This document shows, in pieces, positions 24,601-32,530 of a stretch of DNA of 40,231 nucleotides. Under the pieces are notes generated by a model that worked only from the letters and a program-made list of their open reading frames with translations, was not told the origin of the DNA and did not search any database. The position numbers and the translations under genes are program-made. The stretch spans positions 1-40,231 of IMG/VR virus record IMGVR_UViG_3300028178_000005; one strand, given 5' to 3'. Origin of the DNA: a virus. The stretch's first letter is position 1, and the number at the start of each line of letters is the position of its first letter.

Positions 24601-25866
24601 GGTCCGGCGCAACGACTGATGATGATTCTCCGTGAGACTGGCGAAAAGCAAGGGCGACGCGTAGATCGCCGCGCCCACATTACCGAGCAGCCCGGGCAGC
24701 GCGTAGACCACCTTCTCCGGCAGGCGCTTCCAGTATCCCATGGAGTCGATCCCCGCCCCGTCCTCACCCGTCAGATAGCGGATCGGGTCATAGGTCTGCT
24801 GCTGCAACTCCACCACGTCCGCCACGAACGATTCGCGGGCGCGGAATTCCTTCTTTACCTCCAGATCCTGCTTCCGGTAGCGGTAGTTGAACTTCGCCTC
24901 CGGCCCGATCTCCCCCACGGGTGCCAGATCCAGCGCGCCCACCGCGCCCTCGTAAAGCATCCCGCCCACGTCGCGCCTGGCGGACTTGAAGAAGTTCACG
25001 AAGAATCCGTCCTGGTCGGTTTGCGAGAGTTCCTTGGAACGCACCCTGAGCGCGGCCAGGAACGGCTTGCGATCCGCCGGCGCGAGCGCTTCATACGCCG
25101 CGCGCGCGGCGTCCGCGTAATCCTCCTTAGCCTCGAAGGCGGAGAAAACCTTGTCGAGCTGCGGACGGAAGCGCGCTATCGTGTGCCTGACTTTGATCCG
25201 CGTATCGGTGTAGGCGACTGCTCGATCCGCAATGTCCTCCGGGGTGTCTCCGGGCATGCCGGCGATGTGATCTTTCTGCAACTTGAAAAATCCCCTCCGC
25301 CCGCTGGATCCCGTGTCGTCACGCGTGAGAATCTCATCCACGGCCGCGCGTTCAAGCGTCTTGTCCCAGACCGCTTTTTTGTCCCGGCGTTGCTGCGCGT
25401 CAGTCCGCAGCGCCTGGCGGAGCGATTCATCATCCCGCGCACCCGCGCCGCCGAATTGCTCCATGGAAAGCTTTTGGATCGCCAGCTTGCGGCCAAGGCC
25501 GGACGGCGGCACAGGCTCTTCACTGTGCAGATCGAGCCACGCGTCATTGACGGCGAGCAGATCCACGCGCGCCCGGCGCGGCCCCTCCGGCGTGCCGGTA
25601 TCCGCCAGCACCTCCGCGTCGATGTTATCCATGCCTTTGAAGTAACGGTCCACCAGCTCCTTGCGGGTTTGCTCGTCATCCTGTTCCCACGGTGGGATGC
25701 CCGCAGGAGTTCCATGATAAGCCAGGCGGGTGTTCACCTGCGCCGCGTTGAGCGCGTCGGGCGTCGCCTGCGCCACACCCAGCAGCGTGCGGTTGGGATC
25801 GGCTGCGGATTGCGGGATGCCCGCGGTGAGATCCACGGCGGGAACATCGAGAGTGCTTTCAATCAT
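18613..25866 (-). CDS. Giant polyvalent ejected protein with zincin and nuclease-like domains
   Basis: The product is 2,417 residues, 18% of the genome. It matches the large polyvalent proteins that podoviruses and plasmids carry, thought to be injected with DNA. Residues 1-600 are helical with some hydrophobic stretches (about 390-410). A zinc-protease motif HEMGH at 788-792 is followed by a helical section typical of this group. About 1035-1135 (GRTFDETGVVKRKEVLAHHFQAA ... YSVEALEV) resembles the BECR-like nuclease or LPD3-type domains of such proteins. A long coiled-coil region follows (about 1370-1850). The C-terminal part (about 1960-2417, with ENYSPF and HLIRGMQRNIAVLGLAFRFSTLIKNYVLPAFG) resembles the C-terminal LPD38-like domain. 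Base composition drops sharply near 22321-22880. Domain names are from memory of the family, not from a search. Confidence 0.85.
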   Translation of the reverse strand: MIESTLDVPAVDLTAGIPQSAADPNRTLLGVAQATPDALNAAQVNTRLAYHGTPAGIPPWEQDDEQTRKELVDRYFKGMDNIDAEVLADTGTPEGPRRARVDLLAVNDAWLDLHSEEPVPPSGLGRKLAIQKLSMEQFGGAGARDDESLRQALRTDAQQRRDKKAVWDKTLERAAVDEILTRDDTGSSGRRGFFKLQKDHIAGMPGDTPEDIADRAVAYTDTRIKVRHTIARFRPQLDKVFSAFEAKEDYADAARAAYEALAPADRKPFLAALRVRSKELSQTDQDGFFVNFFKSARRDVGGMLYEGAVGALDLAPVGEIGPEAKFNYRYRKQDLEVKKEFRARESFVADVVELQQQTYDPIRYLTGEDGAGIDSMGYWKRLPEKVVYALPGLLGNVGAAIYASPLLFASLTENHHQSLRRTFLAQGQSEQEAEGNASVLAPVGGALELIGDSLTAGLVRGRLPFFDKALTGMMDRIKSPLARGVTRFGAGWLEEGVQEVGQNYIDPMVRKLGTALALDIRGVQWLGKGGELDGFWAQSIETFAIVGPLSIMGVTGGSRADSRVKAFTDAPDVALRALGIPQENIDIFRLEAAKGLDSGNASLDKVLSTHDPNSADAKAATEEMKAQMETANQAKASGVVPVVIQSADGYAVLDGETREVVASGLDQAGAERVMRAHSAAMDESRADQTAYMASLLEGGAEALEMDTTGQARNSIETGTRYTEAIAAAEDPGAIDQFHEQAALHEQINGGTGEVAMVALGRNVMELRGKVRTFTNRLFQGASVTTIVHEMGHGMLRELEAAGVIVRDEKLRFVRAVDSVMRGQVLKRGMLKGQKLALLPEGIADADITDGMLNEGISHILESELLRTRKLAKDAKALRISPGIISRNLLALSRMAPGATRKFRAFLEAARGVLGLTSARALAMKKALREGTLDKADYEAFLNKLTGRDLQAEHDGTVRDEHAALVGQEAFTPTEDEPFSMVPAGPGLRKITEAPEVVKIASDPFEGFESAKKSEWLDRWKQWEEDHRSEWRQTIPLPEGNVLIGGRTFDETGVVKRKEVLAHHFQAAAMLPGLLRNSKLAIVESATGKPTAQEVHKRYAWADFPDGTRHHVLMTVIRWKGEDIQSDTAYSVEALEVQEEAAPVTRKLQTPTDAALAAGKGDAETLARFLAGIKHEHRWVVQDSFSLAPAAFVDSLSMNVASRIKDPRVKAAMFTRMLEKLSLLKRDRDELGIAFGKGYKRKAIEDPRKTASIKREAAFREATRRAELEEEAYARHNGILDQPDLAKLKAQPVHAALADPATHLRGRLMGYAQAVGRGIDFFDPKKQGDYDGSDGVSRSVFGGTIAPDVAAEELFGAGLINAPTPDALWAALKREAATVEKMRGYMAAAREDVRKARLQAKEEAKAWEWERLKEESANYSPRQRLLRALAMLDGILTVLPPEVRGRIGGYTQLARLASDEARLKFLSARVALAEEHVDAWIKGEHRKELSTLREKARPKKNKPGEALRGRIGVDAHRVFGWVERYYGLDETQLDAERLAIENEEQRMADESVPGVVHPEALELANRARVLDLAGGFEGKTVADQAAALSWLRGAYTFGRDEWQAKESDRLAEVAGLQRILLETLAAQKGVTLPRFEMPKFDHRRINGMTPAEAEPLMRDHDTLVRNTLARHKAKVRKLLEEGGVGSLAARQQRAAHEASRENRTALEAGSGEFLSFVQVLERLLGPGHSLVTRWNQAVGDAQKQKTHAMLAADKAWLEAAAAAMGNPGIFQVQERLWEMSAEQSITIQKQIREPGVEMEIRLANVPGLLDGTADPAEHGLTTGDFPALQEALDAHNAVDRKGRADTTEFLKFKTTGTRTAVEVNLTPMQAVTLVLTSRQARYAKNLELHGFTPDVVQSAVDQLGPEAMSMADWLGEFYRENYEPLAVVFREMFGVDLPLEENYSPFRAERGGTDKEIGGPAEAAGMVPEGGFRANFTKTRAPSHSLAPALQGAVSVFQGHVASSEHWRAFAPLVREMKAVLGGLETRQAIEAVHGRALVNALDGWLLAFEQNGLKQRKVSDGVDHLIRGMQRNIAVLGLAFRFSTLIKNYVLPAFGTARRIGVGNWARGLARFAAGKISYRRFREADYITLRADNGFSPELRMATSRLRSEKPTRAGNLILASMRLIGTSDAQSTALGAAIAWDYHFRRERAAGLSEADASALADRLTEDDVRRTAQPLELAERSLYELSSNEAARLLFLFATDARKESALFFESARRAWKENSAAGLLTSAEFRSTAGAIWLSTGLINTVISRMLRDMMDGGDDDKWFDERNWSLKAVLAQALLGPAGGIPLIRDLASGWNMSEMAKATKAFKAMKDLGDALWHMDIPDKNRVMWMERRINRILIGLGLFHKGAAEAGAFSNLVDQSLRMIENADPL

Positions 25867-28022
25867 GGGAGTGGCTTGTTTTGCATGCTCGCGACGGCCG
25901 TTTTCACCGCGTCATCAGCGCTGCCGGGATAGCCGTGCAGGAACAGCCATTGTTCCGCCTTGCGCCGGTTCTCCAAGCCCTTGGAGCGCTTGCCGTCCGA
26001 GTTGCGATAGAACGGCATGGCTTTTGCTATCTCGTTCACTCCCCGCGTGCCGCCAGCCAGCAGTTGTTCCAGGTCGCCCGTGTTGTAGTCGAAACTGGTC
26101 AACGCGTCGATTTGATGGGGTTCCAGATTGAGATGCTTGGTTTGTGCGATGACCCGCGCGCGATGCCCGGCAAGCTCCGTATCCAGCCGCTTGGATGCCT
26201 CCGCCTCGTCGATCACCTCACCCTCCTTGCTCCGGGTGCCGTAGCCGATGCTCCATTGTCGAACGTCCCAATAAGCCTTGGGAAAGAATTTCTTCGGTTC
26301 CCCCCCGGCCTCGATCTCCTTGACCATTTCCTTGAGGTTGCCCCCTTTGGGCACATCCGAAGTGTTTTCGTCCGCGCCTGGCGTGGCACGGCGGGCGCGG
26401 GCGGGCACCAGTCCTTCTTTCTTCGCCTTGCGGATATCCTCCTCGGTCAGTTCGAGAATCTGGTTGTCGATCTCCTCGACCGTCGCTTTCGGGTTGATTC
26501 TAACGTATTCCGCCACCTTCAGGCGGGCCGCACCCAGCTTGCGCCGGGCGGTGATCCTGCTTTCAAGCGCGGCGTCCACGGACTCCGGGTTCACGTAATC
26601 GATCTCCGTGGCACCACGGTAAATCGCCTCGCCGGTTTTCTGGACCAGCGGATCGATCCCTTCTTTTTCAAACCCGCGCTTGAGCCAGAGCCGCTGCACG
26701 GCCGCCGCGCGTTTCGCGTCGGTCTGTTTTTCAGGGTTCTCGCCATCCACGATTTCCGCGACCTGCGCCTTGTTCCACCCGAGCAGCGCGAGTTTTTCCC
26801 GGTCTTGCAGGAATCCGCCCTTGAGCGCTTCCGCCACGGTCATCTTGCCGGGCGTGTCGATGGACCCGAATTTGCCCGCCTTGTAATTCTCATCCAGCGC
26901 GAAATCGGCAATGTCCTTGGCGGTCTTGATTTCCTGCCACTTGCCCGCCCGCTTGTCCTTGATCAGGCGGTCCATTTCCTCGCGCGCACCGCTGCCCGCT
27001 GGCAGCGACTTGGCCGCGTCCACCAGGCGTCCGTAAACCGGATCTTCCTTGTCATCGGTCTCCGGTGTCCAATCGCGGATTTGCGAGGTGATCTCACCGA
27101 CCTTCTCCGCCTGGAATTCCGGCGTCTGCTGGCGGGCCTTGAACTCGTCGGATTGGATGCTCTCCAGGTAATCCCCCACGCGCCGGCGCAGGGCCGGGCG
27201 CATCCACGCGGTGCGCGGGTCTTTCTCCACCTGATCCCGGCTGGTAAGCTCGCCGGATGCGGCCAGGTCATACGCCTGGTCGATGCCTGTCATGGTCTTT
27301 TCCTTCGCCGCGCCTTCCGCCATATTGATGCCCCACGACTCAAGCTCCGGGGTGGACCCCTCCGTTTCCTTGCGCCAGGCGCCGCTTTTCAGCCTGGCAA
27401 GAGCGGTATCGGGATCGCTCTTGAAGTCATCGAGCAGTCCTTGCTTGGCGCTTTCCAAATTCCATTCGTATTGCGCCTTTTGCACATCGGCGGGAGACAG
27501 GATGCCGCTCTCACGGCCCGCCCGCAAGGCGGCCGCATGGGCCGCCTTGTTACCGGTGGCCCGGTAATAGTCCAACGATTGCACGATCTGCTGGCGCGCC
27601 ATTTCCACACCCTTGCTGGCGGCCCCGGCCTCAAGCTGGATCGTGCGCCGCGTGCGCCAGTCCGCGAAGCGCTCTTCCGCGCGGGCGCGGCCTTCGGGCG
27701 AGAGTCCCAGCCCTGCTATCCGGCTTTTCCAATCCCCCATTTTCTCGCCCAGTTCCTTCGGCCATTCCGCCGTGTCGCTGCGGGTGAGCAGGCTGTTTTG
27801 AAAATCGGCGGATTCCTTTTCGATTTGCGCCAGGTTGGCTTCCACCGCGCCCGCTTCCTCGTGCCGGCGCACGTCGGCCGCGATTTGCAGCCCGCGCTCG
27901 CCGATGGCGGCGATGGTCTCCCCGAAGCGCGATAGCGCGATACCGGAAGCCATGGCGGTCTGCGGGTTGGCCTGTGGCAGGCCGGGACCGGCATCGATGT
28001 AACGTGTGGGCGGGATGGGCAT
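25863..28022 (-). CDS. Internal virion protein with C-terminal GH24 lysozyme
   Basis: The product is 719 residues. Residues 1-550 are helical and coiled-coil rich, like podoviral ejection proteins. The last 158 residues form a T4-type lysozyme: catalytic Glu in EIEAGG (about 571), Asp in AYWDVRQWS (about 586), Thr in IGYGT (about 596), then PHQIDALTSFDYNTG and ENRRKAEQWLF. The enzyme probably opens the peptidoglycan so that DNA can enter, separate from the CHAP endolysin used at exit. Its stop overlaps the start of the giant gene (ATGA) and it follows the small internal protein by four bases. Confidence 0.9.
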   Translation of the reverse strand: MPIPPTRYIDAGPGLPQANPQTAMASGIALSRFGETIAAIGERGLQIAADVRRHEEAGAVEANLAQIEKESADFQNSLLTRSDTAEWPKELGEKMGDWKSRIAGLGLSPEGRARAEERFADWRTRRTIQLEAGAASKGVEMARQQIVQSLDYYRATGNKAAHAAALRAGRESGILSPADVQKAQYEWNLESAKQGLLDDFKSDPDTALARLKSGAWRKETEGSTPELESWGINMAEGAAKEKTMTGIDQAYDLAASGELTSRDQVEKDPRTAWMRPALRRRVGDYLESIQSDEFKARQQTPEFQAEKVGEITSQIRDWTPETDDKEDPVYGRLVDAAKSLPAGSGAREEMDRLIKDKRAGKWQEIKTAKDIADFALDENYKAGKFGSIDTPGKMTVAEALKGGFLQDREKLALLGWNKAQVAEIVDGENPEKQTDAKRAAAVQRLWLKRGFEKEGIDPLVQKTGEAIYRGATEIDYVNPESVDAALESRITARRKLGAARLKVAEYVRINPKATVEEIDNQILELTEEDIRKAKKEGLVPARARRATPGADENTSDVPKGGNLKEMVKEIEAGGEPKKFFPKAYWDVRQWSIGYGTRSKEGEVIDEAEASKRLDTELAGHRARVIAQTKHLNLEPHQIDALTSFDYNTGDLEQLLAGGTRGVNEIAKAMPFYRNSDGKRSKGLENRRKAEQWLFLHGYPGSADDAVKTAVASMQNKPLP

Positions 28023-28026
28023 GGGA

Positions 28027-28548
28027 TCAGTTGACGGGAGTGGATGGAGATCTTCCGGGCGGCGTAAGGCCCTTGGCCTGGAGAAAGCCCATGCCCGCGC
28101 TGGTGAGCCCCTGCGCCCCGGTGGCCAGTGACGTCGTGCGCAGCGCTCCGGCCTGCGTGCCGCCCTCCCACAGGCTCATTCCGGCCTGTGCCTGGAGATT
28201 GCGGGACTTGTTGGCCGCATCATAGCCGATGTCCAGGATATCGCGCTGCAAGGTCATGGCGGATTCCCCGAGCACGGCGAGCGGGCTGCCCTCCATGGCG
28301 AAGCCGGATTGCGCGATTGCCGCGCGCTGCGCGCCCAGAATGCGGGAATTCTCGCGCTGTTTGCGCCTGGCGTTCTCAGCGGCCACCGCGTTGACGCGCC
28401 GGGCCTCCTCCTTGGCGAGATCCGCATTGTATTCGCCGGTTGCTTCGGCTGCTTTCGCCGCCTGTTGCTGGCCGTAGACGGCCACGCCGGTTCCGGCGAC
28501 GGCTGCGGCTGCGGTGATGTAGGGAATGAGCGGAATGAACCAGGGCAT
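28027..28548 (-). CDS. Internal virion (ejection) protein, small
   Basis: The product is 173 residues. A hydrophobic N-terminus (IPYITAAAAVAGTGVAVYG) is followed by a long helix with the family pattern ARRVNAVAAENARRKQRENSRILGAQRAAIAQSGFAMEGSPLAVLGESA, which I recognise from T7 gp14-like and P22-like ejection proteins. It probably forms part of the channel through the envelope together with the next two genes. Confidence 0.85.
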   Translation of the reverse strand: MPWFIPLIPYITAAAAVAGTGVAVYGQQQAAKAAEATGEYNADLAKEEARRVNAVAAENARRKQRENSRILGAQRAAIAQSGFAMEGSPLAVLGESAMTLQRDILDIGYDAANKSRNLQAQAGMSLWEGGTQAGALRTTSLATGAQGLTSAGMGFLQAKGLTPPGRSPSTPVN

Positions 28549-28560
28549 GGCGGGCGGATT

Positions 28561-28959
28561 TCAGGTGGGTGAGAGGGTGGCGAAAACCGGGCTCTCCCCG
28601 GGCTGGAAACCCAGCCGCGCGAATTGCCGGGTGAGAGAGCGTGAATGCGTGAGGGTCATCATCGTGTGATAGCCAAGGTCCCGGGTGATTTTCTTGAGCA
28701 GGTCCACGGTCGGGCGGATCGAGCGGGCCACCTCGCGCGGTTTTGCGTCCGGGTTGGCCACCGGCCAGAGCAGCGAGCACAGGCCGCACGAATTGTCCAT
28801 GCTCACCCAGGCGGCGAACAAATCCTTGTCCCCTTCACTGGCGATCACGCCGAGCATGGGGACGCACTCGCACGGCGTGGCGGGCACACCGTGGCGGCAC
28901 CACCATTTTTCGACCATCGGATAGTCGCGGCCCTCGTCGTATGTGCGCAGCTGGATCAT
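28561..28959 (-). CDS. GNAT-like acetyltransferase-fold protein
   Basis: The product is 132 residues. MIQLRTYDEGRDYPMVEKWW, a central strand pair (MLGVIASEGDKDLFAAWVSMDNS) and a C-terminal helix-strand (TRQFARLGFQPGE) fit the GNAT fold. Proteins of this kind commonly lie between nozzle and ejection genes in podoviruses; the substrate is unknown. The start at 28959 overlaps the nozzle stop by ATGA. The acetyl-CoA loop is not clearly preserved, so activity is doubtful. Confidence 0.7.
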   Translation of the reverse strand: MIQLRTYDEGRDYPMVEKWWCRHGVPATPCECVPMLGVIASEGDKDLFAAWVSMDNSCGLCSLLWPVANPDAKPREVARSIRPTVDLLKKITRDLGYHTMMTLTHSRSLTRQFARLGFQPGESPVFATLSPT

Positions 28960-31823
28960 GTCATTTCTAGTGAATAGCGCAGCACCATGGCCTGCACGGC
29001 GGCGGGAAGGGGTTTGCGCATGCGCAGGATGCAGGTGACCTCGCGTTCGGTGCCGCCCTTCAGCCATTCCTCGTGCAGTCCGGTATGCAGCGCGGCCGGA
29101 GCGTCCATGAGATCCTCCGTGGTTGAGAAAACCAAATCCGAGTAAGTGGCCCCGCCATCCACGGACACCTGCACGCCGCCGGTTTTCCAGAACTGGAACA
29201 TGGCGCGGTGCATGCGTTTCTTTGCAGCCTTGCTGAGGGTTTGGGGATCGCCGGTTTCCAGGTAAGTGGGTTCCAACAGCGCGATGTATTCCAGTCCCAC
29301 GACCACTGTTTCCGCCACCGCATCCAGGGTGATTTGCCCGCTAACCACCCCTAGATTCGGATGGACCGCACCATCCGCCAATACGGAAACCCCGCAACCT
29401 TCCAGATGGTCCAGCCCCGTGATGACCTCGCTGGCCTGCCCGGTGAGAACCAGCGCGCAATCCGCGAACACGAGTTCTTTTTCCTCGCCGCCTTTCATGG
29501 CGTAAACCTGGTCCGGCACGAAGCGCTCGATGTAGCGCACTGTGGCATTGTTGACCGTGCGCACGGTGCTCACCCACACATGGTCATCCTCGCCCGAGCC
29601 CGCGACCACCGCCAGCGACTCGAACGCCCCGTCCGTGACATGGCGGCACCACCCGGCCACGTTCTGGCCGCGCTCGTAGGTGAGGCTCAGCAGGTCGCCG
29701 CGTTCCGTCACACACCATACCCGCGCTTCCGGATTGCGGGAAATGGCGATTTGGGTCATGCGCGCGTCGCCAAGGTGTTCGGCGAGCATGGTCAGATCGT
29801 TGGCGGCGTAGCCGTCGCGCTCCAGCGACCACGAGTATTCGCGCAGCTTGCGCTGTGAATGGCTGATAAACACAATCGAGTCGTTCACCGCGCGCGCCTG
29901 GATAGGCGCGGTGCCAAAAAGCGTGTTGCGCCGCAGCTTCGGGATATCCTCGCCGGGCCGCTCGCCCAGCACCCACTCGCCGGCGCTGGTGCCGATGATC
30001 AGAAAATCCTGCGACACGCACCATTCGATGGTCGCCGCCTCGTCGGCCTGAAGGGTATACATCACCGCGCGGTCGGCGGCGGCCGCTACGCGGAAATCCT
30101 CATAGGAATCCACCGCGCTGCCCCACAGGGTGGTCGGCTTGGCCGTGGTGCCGCCGAAGAAAAGCCGCGCCTGGTGGAGTGTGACCGCGCGCGGGTATCC
30201 ATTGCCCCCGCACCACGCCGGTTCCTCCCAATGCCGGGTGGCCGAGGATTCCAGCAACTGGCTTTTCACCACCCCTTTGAGCAGGGTGGTGGAGACGTAT
30301 TCGGTGATCTCCACGATGCCCGCATGATCGGGCGCGCCTGCCTGGAGTTCAGCGCGGATGCCGGGCGCGACGTTGGAGGCACCTTCGCACAGCGCATAGT
30401 TGAGCCGCAGGAACACCGGCACATCCTCGTTGCCGGTAAGCAGTTGGTTAACCTCGCTTTCGCTCGAAACAACCAGGTTGTGGGTCTCCCAGTTCACCTG
30501 GTCATCGCTGCGCTCGACAAGCACCGTGGTTTTCCACGCACCGCTGCCATTGCCGGTTGCGTTGGTCTGTGCGGACCACTCCCCCAGGACATACAGCGGA
30601 GCCGTGATCGCGCCCGCCGTGCCCGCCGTCACGTTATTGAGCTTGATTTCTCGGGTGAGGTCGTCGCGCTTGTGGGAAACCACCCACTTGGACCCCACAT
30701 GGCCGGCTGTGAAAAGAGCGCTCGAACAAAGCAGGCCCACCGTCTGGCCCACAGCCAGCTTTTCATAATCGCCCGCCGCCACATCATACGTCGTTTGCTT
30801 CCAGAATGCGTCTCCGTAAGGCTGTGAACCGGGTGCCACTCCATCCTGCAACCCGGACTGCCACGATGTGCGGACGTAGTATTTCGAGTTGTATTTGACC
30901 TTCTGGCCGGTGGTGTAATCCACCGCGGCGGAATAGGCGGCGGGCTCGCCGTAGAGTGATGTGGGGATCCACGCGCCCACCCGCCACCAGGTGGGGCTCG
31001 ATGCGGGCGTGTGGTTGGCATTGGCCGCCTGGAGCGAGGTATAGTAAAGCCCGCCACTCTTGCGTGTGACCCCCTGGCCGACCGAGGCGGATGTCCAATC
31101 CGCCGGTTCGCCCGCCTGATAGATATTGTCGTCCGCGATCCACAGCACTCGCCGCCACCAGGTGGGGTTTGTCGCCGGGGTGTGGCCGGTGTTGGAGCCG
31201 GCCAGCGAGACGTAGTGGATACCCGCATCCGTCACGTAAGCACCGAGTGCGTAGGTCCCTCCACCGTAGGTAGCCGGTCCGAACAGATTGTAATACGCCA
31301 CAAGCGGCGTGATGGTGGCCGTGGTGATATTGGGCCCCACGGTGGCGGGCCAGGCGTCGGCCACCCGGTCGATGCGCCAATCGGTTTCCGCATAGCGGGA
31401 AATCACACGCGGGAAGTGATCGGGATGCGCGATGTAACAAAGATCGTTCTGTTGGACGAACTGGAGCTGCCCGAGTTGCGCGGTGGTGTAGGGAGTGACC
31501 ATTTCGACGGGCACGTCCGTCACGCACACCAGCGCGGCATCCTCCGCGTTCCAGACGCGCATGAGCAGGTGGGAGAACTCCAGCAGGTAATGCGTGTCGC
31601 TGTCCACGGTGAACGCCACCAGGCGCACGGCGCTGTCACTCGCGGCCGCCGCTCCCAGGTATTGCGTGCCCGGCCGCCGGAACGCTCCGCCGTAGATATT
31701 GGGCGTCATGTTCTGCAAGGTGCGGCAGCCCATCCGGTATTTGTCCAGATCCACGCGCGGATCGAGCCACGGCGAGAGCTCGCCCGCGTTGAAGCTGATC
31801 CGGCGGTCGATGATTTCGGGCAT
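28956..31823 (-). CDS. Tail nozzle / tubular protein B-like, with three sugar-binding-like repeats
   Basis: The product is 955 residues. The opening (DRRISFNAGELSPWLDPRVDLDKYRMGCRTLQNMTP) and the later TSAGEWVLGERPG and SYTLQADEAATIEW-like blocks are typical of podoviral nozzle proteins that form the distal tail tube. Residues about 192-342 hold three repeats with the pattern GxxVxxxGxxYxS ... NTGHTPxxxPTWWRR (192-224, 247-282, 304-342), like CBM5/12-type carbohydrate-binding modules inserted in the nozzle. The start overlaps the adaptor stop by one base. Confidence 0.88.
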   Translation of the reverse strand: MPEIIDRRISFNAGELSPWLDPRVDLDKYRMGCRTLQNMTPNIYGGAFRRPGTQYLGAAAASDSAVRLVAFTVDSDTHYLLEFSHLLMRVWNAEDAALVCVTDVPVEMVTPYTTAQLGQLQFVQQNDLCYIAHPDHFPRVISRYAETDWRIDRVADAWPATVGPNITTATITPLVAYYNLFGPATYGGGTYALGAYVTDAGIHYVSLAGSNTGHTPATNPTWWRRVLWIADDNIYQAGEPADWTSASVGQGVTRKSGGLYYTSLQAANANHTPASSPTWWRVGAWIPTSLYGEPAAYSAAVDYTTGQKVKYNSKYYVRTSWQSGLQDGVAPGSQPYGDAFWKQTTYDVAAGDYEKLAVGQTVGLLCSSALFTAGHVGSKWVVSHKRDDLTREIKLNNVTAGTAGAITAPLYVLGEWSAQTNATGNGSGAWKTTVLVERSDDQVNWETHNLVVSSESEVNQLLTGNEDVPVFLRLNYALCEGASNVAPGIRAELQAGAPDHAGIVEITEYVSTTLLKGVVKSQLLESSATRHWEEPAWCGGNGYPRAVTLHQARLFFGGTTAKPTTLWGSAVDSYEDFRVAAAADRAVMYTLQADEAATIEWCVSQDFLIIGTSAGEWVLGERPGEDIPKLRRNTLFGTAPIQARAVNDSIVFISHSQRKLREYSWSLERDGYAANDLTMLAEHLGDARMTQIAISRNPEARVWCVTERGDLLSLTYERGQNVAGWCRHVTDGAFESLAVVAGSGEDDHVWVSTVRTVNNATVRYIERFVPDQVYAMKGGEEKELVFADCALVLTGQASEVITGLDHLEGCGVSVLADGAVHPNLGVVSGQITLDAVAETVVVGLEYIALLEPTYLETGDPQTLSKAAKKRMHRAMFQFWKTGGVQVSVDGGATYSDLVFSTTEDLMDAPAALHTGLHEEWLKGGTEREVTCILRMRKPLPAAVQAMVLRYSLEMT

Positions 31824-32452
31824 CAGGAAGGAAGTTGATAGGTTTCGGGATTGCGCCCGGTGCCGCGCGCGCGCAGCAGGCGGGAGCGCGAGAATACTTT
31901 CTGCCAGCGCGGATTGCGCCCGGTGCCGCTTTCCTGCGCGTCATGCTGGCGGGCCTCGCCCAGCGCCTCGCGGAAGAGCCGGGCGAAGGTGATGGCCTTT
32001 TCCTCGCTGCCGGTGAGCGGCAGGGCGATCTTGCCCGCCAGGCGCACCGCCATCGCATTGGCTAGCAGCCCGTCCGCGTAGCCGATGGTGATGCGCCGGA
32101 TGTAGCGGATGGATACCGAGTCCTCGTCACTGGCGAGCTTCAATCCCTCCACCTCGAAGAACTCGCTGGAATCCTCGTATTGCTCGCCGTTGACTTCCAG
32201 CAGCCGGATAAAGTCTCCCGGCAGGTCGTAGTAGAAATCATAACCCGCCACCGGGGCCGTTGAGTTTCTGGCCAGCGTCACGCGTTCGGTGGCGCAGTTC
32301 CACCGGCCCATGCGCAGCGTTTCGTCCATGGCGGACTGGATGAACTGGCGGCACACCCGCGCGGGCTTGCTCGTTTCGCTCTCGATGTCGGAAATCGGCA
32401 GCTCTCCCAGGAGCGCCAGGGCGTGGTTGGCAAGATCGGTGTTGGTGGTCAT
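31823..32452 (-). CDS. Tail adaptor / tubular protein A-like
   Basis: The product is 209 residues. TDLANHALALLGELPISDIES ... ARVCRQFIQSAMDETLRMGRWNCATERVTL and the YDLPGDFIRLLEVNG block match the gp11 (TubA)-like connectors that link portal and nozzle. The C-terminal tail repeats a short segment (GTGRNPRW and GTGRNPET). The terminator-like hairpin at 32461-32496 lies immediately before its start codon, so its message likely comes from read-through. Confidence 0.9.
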   Translation of the reverse strand: MTTNTDLANHALALLGELPISDIESETSKPARVCRQFIQSAMDETLRMGRWNCATERVTLARNSTAPVAGYDFYYDLPGDFIRLLEVNGEQYEDSSEFFEVEGLKLASDEDSVSIRYIRRITIGYADGLLANAMAVRLAGKIALPLTGSEEKAITFARLFREALGEARQHDAQESGTGRNPRWQKVFSRSRLLRARGTGRNPETYQLPS

Positions 32453-32496
32453 AAGGAAAACGGGCGGCGGACATCGGGAAAGACATCCGCCGCCCG
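32453..32496 (-). terminator. Strong hairpin with T-run before the tail genes
   Basis: On the minus strand CGGGCGGCGGA (32496-32486) and TCCGCCGCCCG (32471-32461) form an 11-bp GC stem followed by TTTTCCTT, a standard intrinsic terminator. The T-run ends at the ATG of the adaptor gene. This would cut expression of tail genes relative to the capsid genes upstream. Confidence 0.85.
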
Positions 32497-32530
32497 GTTA
32501 GGGTTGCTATAAGTCGGGCGAACTCCTCTC

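Noticed and set aside
25881-27935. Long plus-strand open frame of 684 residues
   Set aside because: It lies opposite the lysozyme-bearing internal protein, whose motifs are clear; such mirror frames are common in GC-rich DNA.
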